From Cladochytrium replicatum (taxonomy: Eukaryota > Chytridiomycota > Chytridiomycetes > Cladochytriales > Cladochytriaceae): a DNA stretch of 64,000 bases. A program made the position numbers and the translations under genes. The stretch spans positions 131,501 through 195,500 of the forward strand of contig JAHLKD010000022.1 in NCBI GenBank assembly GCA_025526935.1. The letters are read 5' to 3'. Position 1 is the first letter of the stretch, and each line of letters begins with the position of its first letter. Below, in pieces: positions 44,924-56,843 of this stretch. The notes under the pieces are model-generated. The model was not told the DNA's origin. It was given only the letters and a program-made list of their open reading frames with translations, and searched no databases.

Positions 44924-47900
44924 TCACTGTCCTTTCATTCCCCCTGAAGAACTTTGATGCCAAATCGTGCAAGCTTCCGCATACTGCTCCATGGCGACGA
45001 CCAGGGCCTCCTTTATCGCCGGCTTGGTAACATGATCGTCCATTCCGGCATCCATACAATCCTCCTTTTCCGCCTCCGACGAGCTCGCGGTGAACGCTAC
45101 GATCCAGGCCCACGGCGGACGAAGTAATTGCCTCTCTAAGACCTCCACCTTCGTCTCTCCAGCCTTCTGCTTCTCAAACCGCTTTCGGATCGCTCGTGTG
45201 GCAGAAAGCCCGTCCATCTCGGGCATCGACACGTCCATGAACACCATGTTGTAACGCAAGTTCTAACCAGCACTTTGCTCAAGCACTCCATCGTCTCCGG
45301 TCAGCAGATGACTTTCGTCCTCGCCGAACAGCTTTCTGATTGCTTGAAGACCGCAGCTAGCCTGTTCCACATTTCGGAATCCAAGAAGCTGAAACATCCG
45401 CGTACGCACCTTCAACTTCACGGGCGAGTCATCGACCAGCACGGAACAACGGGTTCGAGGGCAGCAATGCGGCGGAAATCATCTTCTTTTACGCCCAGAG
45501 ATATGGTGAGCGGTTGTATCTGGACGCGGATTAGAGTCGTGGGCACATTTGCCGTTTCAGAGATCGACTCGATAGTTCTGGGAACCGTGGGCGAATCTGG
45601 ATCAGGAAATTGGACCTTGGAGCTACATCTGGCTCGACCCTTTCGTCGCTGTCCGTCATCGTACTGGTCGAGTCCCATGGTTGAGGTAGCATCCTAATCC
45701 ATTGTCGGCGAAGGTTTTCAGAGTTGTAGCAAGCATCCTGTCCCGCAACGGCCGAACCAGCGACCATTCCTTTTCAGATCCCTCACTGCTGCCACGTCGG
45801 TCGCGGTGATGGAACACTTTAATAAGCGGTAAACGACCCGGGGTTGCCTGAAGAAGTAGTGTGGGAAACAGTTCTGACAGCCGTACAGAAAGCTCTTGCA
45901 CTCCCTTTCAGATGGGTTACGTTCGGATGTTGGTCACACATAGTCGGCATATCGATTAAAACCGCTATCCAATTGAAAGGTCCGAAAGGCGTTGAGATCA
46001 TGCAAAACTGATCTCTAGCACGTTCCTGGGATACATTGCACGCTGACAATTTTTCTTTTAACTTTTGATTGCTTCGATCGTCCTCGCTGTTTTAATTTGA
46101 ATGCCCATCCCCCTGCAAAGGTATTCTGTTGCTTCAGCGCATATCTGGCGATCACACGCTTATATCACAAGCCCGTTTCCTAAATTTGGGACCAGGAACG
46201 GCGCTGAATCCCCTTCCATACCCGACATTGAAGCACTCATCGAACGGGCGCTGATTCTTGCGGTGTGTTTTCCTTATTGTTATTCTCCTGACTACCGCTT
46301 TGAACCGCATGATTCAACATCACACTAAAGCAGCTCCCTTTCGTGGATACGCTTCGCACCAGTATCCTGCCTCCATTTCCTTGGCCAGGCGCTCCACAAT
46401 CGCGAGCCCCAGTCCCGTGCCTCCAAATCTGCGCGAAATCGAAGTGTCCGCCTGCACAAACTTTCTAAACAACAAATTCATCGACTCGTGCTCGATCCCT
46501 ATTCCCGAATCGATAACATGGAAAAAGATTGGAACAACTTCAGCGGATTCCTCTGCTGACGTCGATGATTGAATGGCAAGAGCCATTGTATGACAAGCTG
46601 GGTCGTCAAGGAATGGTAGTTCAACTTGCTATCGAATGCGATCAAATTTACGGGACCAGGCGGCCACATCGCCTTCGTCGCAGGTGTAACATCGAACATC
46701 CCCGTCCGAATATTTGCTTCACTCATGTAGGGTCCCCCATTGTGCGCAAGGGGATAACTGGGTGGAGAAAGGTATCCAATGCCAGACGACCTTTCTCCAC
46801 CGACCCAGCAACAAGGTCCACGACTTCTTCAATCACATCCCGTATGGAAAAAGTGACCATTTCCAGGGTCAGGAATCCTGACTCGATCTGAGAGACTCAA
46901 GAATATCTCCGAGAAGACGGACCAGCCCAGCTCCGCTGTTGCTGATTGTTCGAATCATCTCTTGCTGCTCACTCCGCAGTGGTTCCTCTGCCATAAGGTC
47001 AGCCATACTAACAATAGCCGATAACGGATTTCTGTGTTCAAACATTTTGTTTTAAAATGTGAACGCACCATCTGAAGCAAATAATCCAACCTGATCTCAT
47101 GGGCAATAAAGCCCAGGACGATCACGCTGCTCAACAAGCGACTTCTCTCTTGAGAAATCGCGCGTAAACGCTCGAGTTTGTTGGCCTCCTCGTCGGATAG
47201 TCGACGACAGAGCATGTCAAGGTACCGTGCTTCCAACGCATGCTCGATCGTTGCCATCAGTCCGAGAGCAGAAGTTGCTGTCAGATGGGCAGATTCATTC
47301 TCTTCCGTATCGCCCTCTGTGAAGCAAAGAAGGACGCCAAATCGATCATCGTCGTTCGCTCGAAGAAAGCGGAACCATCCGCAGCGATATGGCGCAACAG
47401 CTACTTCTGGTTCAAACAAGGAGTGAATAGTTCCGCCAGATATGTGTCCCCATCCAGCTTCGCTCCCGCCAGGTCCTCCCCCTTCTGTACAGAAAGTTCA
47501 CGGAAGTCACGCAAGCTCAACTCAACAGGCGCTTCGAAAGAAATGCTCATCGAGACGGGTCTGTCGTCCTGCAACAAGACGAGTGCGGCAAAGTCTACGT
47601 TTTGGATGCAAGTTTGTACCTCCGCAATGGCGATCCGACACACTCGCTCAAAACTCTCTGCGCTACGAAGGCGTACCGCGCTGTTTTCGAGGGCAACTCT
47701 CCCACCGGGCAACGCGATCGCCGCAGCCTTAAAGTCCGCATTGGTCGCATTCGAATCCACTTTCTCCGACCGCAGCCCCGTCGCATCACCCGCATCGCGC
47801 GGCTTCGTTCCGAACCGCCACCAAAACGCCGTAACCACGTTCTTCATCGGAGCGCTCAGGAGGATTCCCCAGAGGAAGACCACCAATCCACGAAATCCGT

Positions 47901-47990
47901 TGCCGATCGAACCCTTTGTTGCAGGAGGTACGGGCACACCGGCATTCTGCCCTCCTTCGCCCGGCCCGACCACGACTGGCGCTCATGGCC
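44924..47990 (-). pseudogene. Hybrid histidine kinase pseudogene (GAF-like, HisKA, HATPase, REC)
   Basis: On the minus strand a possible membrane segment (GFRGLVVFLWGIL) and a GAF-like region precede the phosphoacceptor motif FIAHEIRNPLSAI. An intron at about 47034-47094 joins AHEIR to NPLSAI exactly. HATPase pieces follow: GDPT, DSGIGIEH and GGTGLGLAIVERLAKEM. A receiver domain has VLVDDSPVKLKVRTRMFQ and the phosphorylation site VFMDVSMPEMDG. Many lesions break it. There is a one-base shift near 46890 (ILE / IESG) and a ~130-bp inverted segment at 46600-46727. A one-base loss near 46372 turns EMGGRILVRS out of frame. Further shifts lie near 45890, 45690 and 45440, and a TAG at 45263-45265 sits inside the receiver. 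Upstream limits are uncertain. Clean neighbouring genes argue against sequencing error. Confidence 0.85.
46600..46727 (+). other. Micro-inverted ATPase N-box segment of the kinase pseudogene
   Basis: Plus-strand reading from 46620 gives FNLLSNAIKFTGPGGHIAFV and continues to IFASLM. This is the N box that belongs between GDPT (minus, ending near 46726) and the DSGIGI block (minus, below 46560). It lies in the opposite orientation to the rest of the gene, and the minus frame hits stops on entering it. Confidence 0.85.
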
Positions 47991-49070
47991 GGCATGGGCG
48001 TTGCGATCTCGGAGTCAGAATTCGAGCTTCCACCACCCTCCACCTCCCTCCACGTTCCGTCGTGTCCCTCTGCTCTGAACCTGATGTGGATGGATGGAGT
48101 GGCACCACGCCGTGGTCTCCGAAAAGACAGCAAAAGCTGAATCGATGGTTGAATTAAAGAAACTTTAACCTTGGAGTATTTGTTGTCGTTCGAACTGAGG
48201 CCAGTTTTTACTTCACGCCTTTCGCATTCTTCCCATTGCAAGAAACCAAGATGCCACGAAATTGGAAAATTGGTCTACTTCACGCCTTTCGCATTCTTAC
48301 CATTGCAAGAAACCAAGATGCCACGAAATTGGAAAATTGGTCTGAAGAAAGAGTCTACCGCAGTTATTATTGAACGAAGGCGAGAAGGATAATAAGGAGA
48401 CAGACGAGAAATATTTGCGTTACTCTCAGGCGGTGTTTGTTCACATATGGAGGTGGGTTGTGGCAGGTGGACTCTCAACAGATCAGAGCCAGGAAAGGAA
48501 AAGCAAATGCGTTTTCTTCTGAGTAATACCGCTCGATTCATCGCCAATTGCCAAGAGAGGAACCATTGATGCATTGACATATTACATTCCCGTCAAGTAA
48601 ACTTTCCCCTCGGTCAACTCGAACCCTCAGTTGTGATAGTAACAAGATCTTCAAATATCCTCACACACGATGGCACAAAAATAAAACGATCCTGCTTTTG
48701 TTAAAAACATCATTGTATTCTGGGACATTAAGGAATACTATGCTCTGGTATCTTTCTTGGGTCGCAGAGTTCTGGATCCTCCCTGCATTAAGATCCAGGG
48801 AAGTTCGATGGCTTGCACATGGCCAGAAGCTTCCTTTCCTCCAGAACGATTCGTTCCGATTCATAATAAATACATCCTTTTGATTGAAAGAAATCGCGAA
48901 TACTAGCACAGCTGATCTTCAAAAATATATACAGCTTGGTAGATAAATGGATTCCATTTTCTAATTCTTCTCAGTGGGAGCGCCTCTAGAGAATAATGAT
49001 TCCAAACACAAAAAAAACGGAACCACCCATCAGCCAGGATAATTACGTAATAATTGCAGAGTCAATACAT
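47991..49070. other. Intergenic region with a 67-bp tandem duplication
   Basis: About 1.1 kb with no recognised gene. It includes the duplication at 48209-48342; the kinase remnant's N-terminal end may extend a little into it. Confidence 0.4.
48209..48342 (+). repeat. Tandem duplication, 2 x 67 bp
   Basis: Two adjacent 67-bp units, each beginning TACTTCACGCCTTTCGCATT, differ at one base (TTCCCATT versus TTACCATT). The near identity points to a recent event. It lies in non-coding DNA upstream of the kinase pseudogene. Confidence 0.95.
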
Positions 49071-49373
49071 TACCGCACGTCCCACACGGGTCTGTCACTC
49101 TTTGCATTCTCAAAGATGACGTTCAGAATCTTTTGCTGCCGCTGCTCCTCTTCAGATAGTTTCCTGTTGCTCATGTGGAGCGTTTTCTGCATCTGCCTGT
49201 GGAACAACGATTTGTCCCGGTGAGAAGGGAGCAAACAATTTAAAACCTTGTGTGGAATGCTTTGCTTACTCTGAAGATGGTGTGAGTACTTTCATGCATG
49301 CATAGCCAGCACCGACAATGACGGTGCAATAGACTGTGCTTTTGACGATGAAGGTGAGTGCTTGCAAGCTCAT
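49071..49373 (-). CDS. Small cytochrome bc1 complex assembly factor (Cbp4/UQCC3-like)
   Basis: A two-exon gene of about 76 codons. Exon 1 from the ATG at 49373 encodes MSLQALTFIVKSTVYCTVI, a single membrane segment ending VGAGYACMKVLTPSSE. An intron (GTAAGC at 49269 to the acceptor before 49200) joins in phase to QMQKTLHMSNRKLSEEEQRQ, NVIFENAKSDRPVWDV and TAA at 49071. The GAGYA-x-K-x-x-TP step after one membrane helix, and the charged tail ending in KSDRPVW, fit the Cbp4/UQCC3 family, which stabilises new cytochrome b in the mitochondrial inner membrane. The identification rests on short motifs, so it is probable rather than certain. Confidence 0.7.
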
Positions 49374-49682
49374 GGTTCTGGTGTGTGTGGCTTTGTGATG
49401 AACATGGAAAAGGAAAAGGTTGTGTTATGCTGCTGGAATTAAATATCCGCAAACAGCTGTATTTCTAAAATAGCCCAACAAGAAAAACAAAAAAAGCAAC
49501 GAGGCACTCATGAAAGAGAAAAAGTCGCGAGAGGAATTAATAAAGAACTCCAGGGGCCTGCATATGCTCACCACAAAAGCATAAACTGCGAAGGCATAAA
49601 CTCAAGCCGCAAGTTGAAAAAGTTCACCATCCCAAAAATCAAAACAGCGGCTCGATATAAACAACAAATCCAAACCCAACCC

Positions 49683-52554
49683 TCAAGAGATCACATACTT
49701 TGTCACAAAAGCCATCGGGATCCACCCCATCGGCAACTTTTTCGGATCCCCTTGCGCGGCTTCCACCTCCCCCGCGTCCCCGCCCGCAGCCCTGATCTTC
49801 GTCCCATAGATCCACGTCCCCTGCCTCTTCCTCACGCTCACAACGTCCCCCTTTGCAAGACCCATCTCCTTCCCGCTCCGCGCGGAGAACTCGTGCACCG
49901 CAATCACAAGGTCCCCGGCGCTGGAGGAGCTCGGTTTCTTCTCGGGCGGTTTCGGGTTCGAGGACGGTTTGGTTGAGGAGGATGAGGAGGCAGCGGCGGC
50001 GGCGCGGGAGACCATGGCTTCCTTCTCGGCTTCGTCGAGGTCGCCGACCACCGAGCCCATCTGCGACTGCACGTCCGCGGCGGGGGGGAAGTACACCGCC
50101 GGCGTGCGCACGTGTGTCGTCGAGGGTTTGACGTGCACGGTCGTCTGCGACGCGGCGAGGAGCCGCTGCTCGACGTTCTGCTGCCCCTCCGTCGGCGTGT
50201 TCGCGATCGGCGGCGTCGGCGCGCCCGTCGCTTCGGCTTCGTTCTGCATCTGTTGTTGTACTTGTTGTTGCTGTTGCTGGCCATTGAAGAGGTGCGGGTA
50301 GAGCGTGGTCAGCGCGGCGGTGAGCGAGGGCTGCACGTCGATCGTAAAGGAGCGGTCTTGGGGACCCTCGCCGCCGTCGACGGTCGACTCGTCCGTTTGG
50401 ACGTGCACGAGCGGCTGGGTGGACGTGAAGTGAACACGGCGCTTGCCCTTGTCTTTGTCGCCGTTCACGGGCGACGTGGATCGTCCGGGAACCTGCGCGG
50501 TCGGAGAATCGTTGGATCCGCTGGACCCCGACGATCCGCTTGGCTGCTGCAGTGCGGTCGGCGTGGTGGGCGTGCTTTGCTGTTGTTGTGGGACGGGTGG
50601 AAGGGGTGCGTTGGATTGCTGCTGGTAACCCTGCTGGGACCCCATCGCACGCATGCTGAGGCTCTGTCCTCTTGGCGGCAGACTTGTTTCCTCCAACGAT
50701 CCACCATCCGAAACGCCTCTCGGCTGTCCGCCACCCATGGGAGACGTTTGGTACCCTCCAGCATTAGCGTTTCCGTTTGGCGACGCAGGGTACGACGGCC
50801 CGGTTGCCGGTACCTTTCCAGCACGTCTCGTCAAGCTTCCATTCTCTCCAGGACTCAAAGGTGACATCTGCGTGTTCTGTTGCTGCGATCCCATCCCGCG
50901 TCGTCCTCCATAATCTCCAGGACTCATCGGTCCAGGCGACTGCTGCTGCTGCTGGTGCTGCTGTTGCTGCTGTTGGGCCGCAAACTGATGCTGCTGCCTC
51001 ATGCTATCGATACTCGTCCGCGGCTGCAACAGCTCTCCAAGCCTAAACCCAAGGTCCAACGGAAGATGCAGCCTAGGCGCGGACAATTGACTCCTCAATG
51101 CCCAAGGCTGACTGTCACCGCTCTTCCCCCGTCGCGGCGGCGATGTCACACCCGCAGGACCATTCACAGCCCTCTCGCTCGCCTGCGACACCCCTCCAGT
51201 CAACATCATCCGGTGCTGAGCCTCGACTTCCTGCTGCTGCCGCATGTACTCGTCGGCAAGGCTATCCAACGACGCGCGTCTAAGCGCCGCAGCCGAGTTT
51301 GCGCCGTTTTCTTTCGCAGGCGGCGTGGCGGGCGAAGGACGGTTCAAGCTGGAGTGCTGCGTCGAGTTTGGCGTGGACGCGTTCGGGCTCCATGGTGCGC
51401 CGGCGTTCGGAGAGGATGTGGGCGAGGAGGGAGGAAGACGGTGAGGGAAGGGCATGGAGGAAGCCGGGACTTTGCCGGCGGCGACTTCGGTAGGTGGGAA
51501 GACGCCGAGACGGGATGAAAGGTCGTCGGCAGCGTGGGCGTGGGAGCCGAAATGGTCGGCGTGGAGACGTGCGAGGTTGCTGCATTGGTTATGGAGGGTC
51601 ATGAAGTGACGGACCGACTCGGCCAGCATGTCAGCTTGGTTGACGTATTTGAGGTTGTTGAGCTCTGTGGAAATCATCTGCACGTTTTTGAGTCCCTGTT
51701 GAAGCAATAAAAACGATAGTGATCAGTTTCTTAATTTCCTGTGGTCGTCTGATGATATATTTACCAGTTGAAGGTCTTCTGGATCACGTTTTCGCTTTAC
51801 GTCAACCTCAGCCTTCCGCAGATTGTCAGAGAGTGCTTTATGTGTTGCAGCGAGTTTCCTTTCGTTCCCCTGTGGCAGAAACAAAATAATTAATCATTTG
51901 TCAATAGTTGATGTGATAGATTGGGCGATATCTCACACCTGAATATTGCCGAGATGGGCTTCCATGGAAAGTTGCATGGGTTCTTCAAACTCTCTTTGGA
52001 TCGCTTCAGACTGCAGTTGAAAGAGCAATAAGCATAATAGTTTCAGTGACAGGTTCGTTCAGGAATTATTACCAAGGCACGGATTTTTCGTCCGAGTGAG
52101 AGGTGCATGTCAGCGCATTTTCTGAGCGTGCCTTAAAAACACAAACACAAAACGTCAACAAATATCCACCACCCATAGTAGTGATATTTATCGCACCATT
52201 TCTGTCGATAGCAGCCGAAGTGAGCGAGACTGATTTCAGTCGTTCAGCATCGAAGAAAACGTTTGCAAAATCAGCATTAGCAGATGCGAAAATGAGTAGA
52301 GCAGATCTGTATTTTAAAGCGGCCTTTATGATTTGGTTCTGCTTCTGGATGAGATCCTTTGAGTCTTGTTTTGACAGAAAGTCAGCAGGGTTGGTGACGA
52401 TGGACGGCAGAGCACGGATAGTGTTTGGCAGGCCCTGTTGAGCACCACAGAAGCGAAGATAGATAATAATGATAAGCAATAGGTACCAGTATTCTACAAT
52501 TCGAACCTTTTCCGGCAGCCTAGGAGACTGTGAAGCAGAGCTGCTGTTCATCAT
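49683..52554 (-). CDS. BAR/IMD-like and SH3 domain protein
   Basis: From ATGATG at 52554 (MMNSSSASQSPRLPEKV), short exons build an all-helical N-terminal region of about 200 residues. They include FLSKQDSKDLIQKQNQIIKA, LRKCADMHLSLGRKIRAL, FEEPMQLSMEAHLGNIQ and ERKLAATHKALSDNLRKAEV, then LKNVQMISTELNNLKYVNQA. The spacing is like a BAR or I-BAR (IMD) membrane-bending domain. The last exon (to 49683) has a long Q/P/S-rich linker with a poly-Q run. It ends in an SH3 domain with DLVIAVHEFSARSGKEMGLA, KGDVVSVRKRQGTWIYGT and LPMGWIPMAFVTKYV. I infer a cortical actin or endocytosis scaffold. The exact BAR subtype cannot be settled by eye. About five introns. Confidence 0.8.
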
Positions 52555-52738
52555 CCTCGTTGCAAGCGGTTCACAGCTTCACAACAACCAGTGTGGCACC
52601 CCCGTGGCGAGCGGCGGTGTGAATGAATCACTCATCCCATGAAGAGTACTTAGTTTCGGATGGATCCGTGCACTGCCACCTGTACCTGCCACACTGCAAC
52701 TGTGTTTCCGTGTTGGTCCACCACCTGCTCTCTACGAC
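52555..52738. promoter_or_regulatory. Bidirectional promoter between the SH3 and UPF0658 genes
   Basis: 184 bp between divergent start codons. No clear element is seen. Confidence 0.45.
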
Positions 52739-54339
52739 ATGGACGGCGACAGGACTCTCATGCGTGCTCCCCAGGCTCAGCCTGTTGACAACTACTCCAC
52801 CTCTCAGAACCTGAACTACTACTCACCCAACAACAACACCAACGCCACAGACTACTCGCAACATCAAGAAACCATCGCGAACCTAAGGGTGGGTGCCTCT
52901 CAATTCGTTGCTTAGCCCTGTCCTCACTGTACCTTCTCTGTTCAGATTCCTCGTGATGTGTGGTCTCGCACCGCTCTCATCTGGACCAGCGCAATGTTCG
53001 TCATTGTCGGTGCGGTCGAGGGAATCATCTTGAAGCTGTACAGAGACCAATACAAAACCATCAGCCTGTGTACCGGTTGCTACGAGAGCCCCAACGTCGT
53101 TCTCATCGCTGATGCCCTCACTACCTACCACTCCCTCGTCATCTGTGCTCTTTTCTTCCAATTGCTTCTTTCTTTTGATGCGGTAAGCATAAAAATTGAG
53201 AGTTGCTATTGAAAACGGATCGAGGAGGGTGATTAGAACATGACAAATTTTGTTCAGTCGCTTCTCTGTGTCATTGTTGGAAGGGCCAGAATCAAAAGAG
53301 TGTTCATCCATTGCCCTCTCACTCCCACTAATAATATTTCTCCTCCTAGGTCCTCAACTCGTCGCTGATGCAGCTGATCGCTACCGCCGTGTTCAACATT
53401 GCACTCTTTGGTTACACCGTCACTCAATGGTCGCAGGCCTCCAGCGTTCTAAACCCCAAAGAGGTTGCCGCCACAATCGCCAAAAACGCTACATTTGTCT
53501 ACCACAACACCCTCTACTTTGAATACGCCCAGATCGCCATCATGGGGATCTTTGCCATCGGCTGGTGCTTCATCAGCTTCAAACTGAGGAGAGTATTTGG
53601 CTGGAGCGTTTTCAAGGAACTCGGTGCAGACTTTGCTGTTCGCCGTGAGTTGAAATGGCAATGCACGGTCGGAACATGGTTTATGGTAAAACTGAATATT
53701 TTCAGGCCGCCTTACATACTACTACGTCTACATGATGCTGCTCAAGCTCGACGTGTTCTTCTTCCTCGGGTTCGTCGCGCAGTACCTCTTCCTTGTTTTG
53801 CCGATCAAGGACAAGAACGACACCGTCTTTTACATCAACGCCGCAGTGTCATTCTCTGCCGTCATCATTCTCCTCCTCGTCGCCTACTTTGCGGTCCGCA
53901 GGGAAAGCAACTGGCTCATGGCGCTCTTGCTCCTCGGTCTCGCTGGCGCTATGGGCTACCTCGTCACCAAGCTCGTGGAGATTTTCGTTAGCCCGAGCTT
54001 CTATGTTTCTACCAAGAACTCGATGACGCTATTCGGTCAGTTTGGTCTAGTCTGAGAGATTTGATTGGAATGACTCAAACATTTTTGGCAGAGGTGCTGA
54101 CGATCTTGATGTGTCTCGCCACGTTTGTCGTCGCCATCCTCAACTTCCGCAACTTTGGAAAGGGTCTGATCGAGCAGAGTACGTTGATTGGTTCTATCCT
54201 GCTATCCATTGTGGCTAACTTTGCGATGTTAGTCAAAACGAGGGGCAACACAAAAGGTCACGTCCAGCTCGACGACATGCGCCCTTACAACCCCCGCGAC
54301 CCCGAAGCAAACAAGAACAAGAACAACAACCGATACTAA
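52739..54339 (+). CDS. UPF0658 family Golgi-type multi-pass membrane protein
   Basis: The ATG at 52739 gives a hydrophilic Asn/Gln-rich N-terminus (MDGDRTLMRAPQAQPVDNYS), followed by about nine membrane segments. Blocks include TALIWTSAMFVIVGAVEGII, LTTYHSLVICALFFQLLLSF, LMQLIATAVFNIALFGYTV, YAQIAIMGIFAIGWCFISFK, LGADFAVRR joined by an intron to RLTYYYVYMMLLKLDVFFFL and GFVAQYLFLVLP, and ILLLVAYFAVRRESNWLMAL. The tail is hydrophilic and ends NKNKNNNRY at 54339. The YH-stretch, the ADFAVRR-LTYYYVY turn and the LDVFFFLGF segment match the fungal UPF0658 Golgi membrane proteins. The biochemical role of that family is unknown to me. About five introns. Confidence 0.8.
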
Positions 54340-55180
54340 ATGTTTTTTCGACTCTTTTGCGATCCGCTCAAGATCTTTATTAGGTCGTGGTTGCCAAATA
54401 CGGGAAAGAAACGTTTGTCGTTTGTCTTTGCCTTGTTCAGTTGCTCTTGCGTGATGCCTTTTATTTTTTTTCTCTTTCATTATGCTGCTACACGAACCCA
54501 ACAGGTTCGCGGAGGAGTTTCGCTATGCTTGTGCTTTTGTGTGAAGGGTATGTTCAACGACTTGCGGGTCACTTTCAGCTCTCTCCCAGCCGCTCCGCTC
54601 CATCATTTCTTCTTCGGTATGAAAGGGGTATTCCTATTTCGCATTTGTGGTCTTTTGAACTTTTCATCGCCCCCCTCTCCCATTCCACCTCAATTCATAT
54701 ATTCAGCTTTTTTAATTCGTCTATTGTTTTATATGTGATTTTCGCTGTTCTCTAGAGTTGGATGTATGTTTTTTGTCCACTTACCCCCTTTTTGGAATGG
54801 TGTGATTTGTTTTTCACTAGGATGAGTTCGCATTTTTTTTAAACGTTTTGAAAACATATTCTCGCGCACACAAACCCGTTTATCTTTGCAAAAATACGAT
54901 TGGATTTAATTCGATGTGGATTATGATGCTGGTTTAAACATAAATAGACATCTTTTTCTTCCATTAGCAGTACTACCAGAGGCACCGTGTCCCAGCACAG
55001 CTTTCACAGCTCATACCATTTGTTCGCAACCGTCTCTGATCTCGACGTCAATCGGGGTTTCATTGAAGATGGAAGAACGGTTCCCTAACCAGTTAAGGTT
55101 GCTGTGCTTGCTCCCCGTGCTGAGGCGCAGTTCGTGTTAGTTCCGTTCGCAAACCTAACTTAATCCTACAAACAACGATC
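54340..55180. other. Intergenic region
   Basis: 841 bp, T-rich, with no recognised gene. The first part is the likely 3' untranslated region of the UPF0658 gene and the last 100 bp the promoter of the dehydrogenase. Confidence 0.5.
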
Positions 55181-56001
55181 ATGTCCCAGTACGCCGTCGT
55201 CCTTGGCGGAACCCGCGGCATCGGCGCCGCCCTAATACCTCACCTCCTCTCCCGGACGCCCTACACCCTCCTCGTAACCGGTCGCGCCCCATCCCAATCC
55301 ACCTCCCCTCGAGTCCACACAACCCCAGTCGACTACACCCACCCCACCTCGCTCGCAACCGCCGCGTCTCTCGTCCCACCCCGATCCCTCCGTCTCCTCA
55401 TAAACTGCGTCGGAATGCTCGAAGAGCCCGAGAAGGCGCTGAAGAAGGTCGATTACGAGCGCGTGAGGAGGCATTTCGAGGTGAACGCGCTGGGTGCGTT
55501 GATGGCCGCAAAGGAGTTTGAGGGGTGCTTTGGGCCCGTGGAGAAGGAGGGGGAGTGGAGGCATCCGGTGCTTGTGAATTTGTCCGCGAGGTGAGTAAAA
55601 AAGATAGTTGATTGGGGTTGTTGATCATTTTTTTGGTTCTTGAAGGACGGGGAGTATTGGGGATAATGTTACGGGAGGGTGGTATTCGTACCGCATGAGC
55701 AAGGCGGCATTGAACCAGGTCACGAAATCATTGTCGGTCGAACTGGGTCGGAAAGGGATCGTCTCTTTCTCTTACCACCCAGGTAAGCCAAACGACAGCA
55801 AAAAGATTTCCGGACTGAATTTGGGTGTAAATAGGAACGGTGGATACGGATCTCACGAGGCCGCACGTTCGTGTTCCGAAGGAACACTTGTTCACCCCTG
55901 ATCTTGCTGCGGAGAAACTTGTGAATGTGATCTTATCGGTCAAGGGCATGGAGGACAATGGAAAGTTTTACGATTATGAAAAGAGGGAGATCCCGTGGTG
56001 A
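55181..56001 (+). CDS. Short-chain dehydrogenase/reductase (C-factor-like)
   Basis: The ATG at 55181 gives [19 protein letters not shown], with the nucleotide-binding GGTRGIG motif. LLINCVGML corresponds to the NAG step (here NCVG), VNLSAR precedes an intron near 55590, and [19 protein letters not shown] carries the catalytic Y-x3-K. After a second intron, [13 protein letters not shown] is the usual PGxVxTD loop. It ends [10 protein letters not shown] at 56001. The length, about 235 residues, is normal for classical SDRs. The pattern is closest to C-factor-like SDRs, whose substrates are varied, so the substrate is unknown. Confidence 0.9.
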
Positions 56002-56843
56002 TTTTTAGGGGGCAATGTCGGATACGAATAAGAGCTGTGGCGATTAAGTTTAACATGCGGACGCTGACAACGTCTGTTTGGTCTGACATGGACTTGAGTC
56101 TTCTTCGGCGCAGGTGCATAGATTGCTTTTATGCTCGTTCTTGCAGCCGCAATGAATAACGGAACCCCGTCGAACGCATCGCCGGCACCTGGTTCCCTAA
56201 ATTGTCTTTTCTTCCGCTGCTACTTTCAAGGTGCCACTCTGATCCTAGCCTGGATCAACTTATGTGGTCAGAGCGCTTGCCACCACAAAACGGAACCGAA
56301 CCCTTGAAGATGCAAGTACGAGGATGTCCGCAAATGAAACTTTTGGCAGTCTCATTCCACAGCATCAGGCGATCTCCTTATGGAGTTTTATTTCATCTGG
56401 TAGGGCATGATCACATTGGCAAGGAGTGGTGTCAAATATTCAAATTGGAGCACAATTCGAGGGATTCAACAGACTTGGATACAGAAAAGCCTGGTTTGAT
56501 CCTACAAAAAGAATGGTGAATGGTGTTGTAGCCATCTTTGATTGCACTGGGAACAATGGCCCAGGATCAGTATGTTTGTCTCTTGGCCGGAACATCCAAC
56601 AGCCCATCGACCATGACGGTTGGGTGTTTGGGTGTTGGGTTTGCAACGTGGTTTAATGAGGTTACCGTCTGACGAGAGCCCTTTCGGCATTCCATTCCAT
56701 CGCCACGTTCCACCCCTTTCTAAAGGAAGAACATCTAAGCAGAGGCAATAATTCCTCTTTGGAGTGACCCGTAAATTGGTTCTTTTACCATCTTTGTCTT
56801 ATTGCATAAGAAACAATCTTCAAGAACAGAACTGTGTACAAGA
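56002..56843. other. Intergenic region
   Basis: 842 bp. Overlapping frames of about 60-100 codons occur on both strands near 56200-56660 but resemble nothing known and change frame. I call no gene. Confidence 0.4.

Noticed and set aside
45200-45265. A 67-nt intron to remove the TAG in the receiver domain
   Set aside because: GT...AG ends can be found, but no choice keeps the frame into RYNMVFMDV.
46723-46725. A TGA after GDPT read as a simple C-to-T nonsense change in the kinase N box
   Set aside because: The plus-strand N box shows that the stop comes from entering an inverted segment, not from a point mutation.
50112-51518. Plus-strand ORFs of 250 and 212 codons opposite the SH3 gene
   Set aside because: They are Arg-rich artefacts of the Q/P-rich linker on the other strand.
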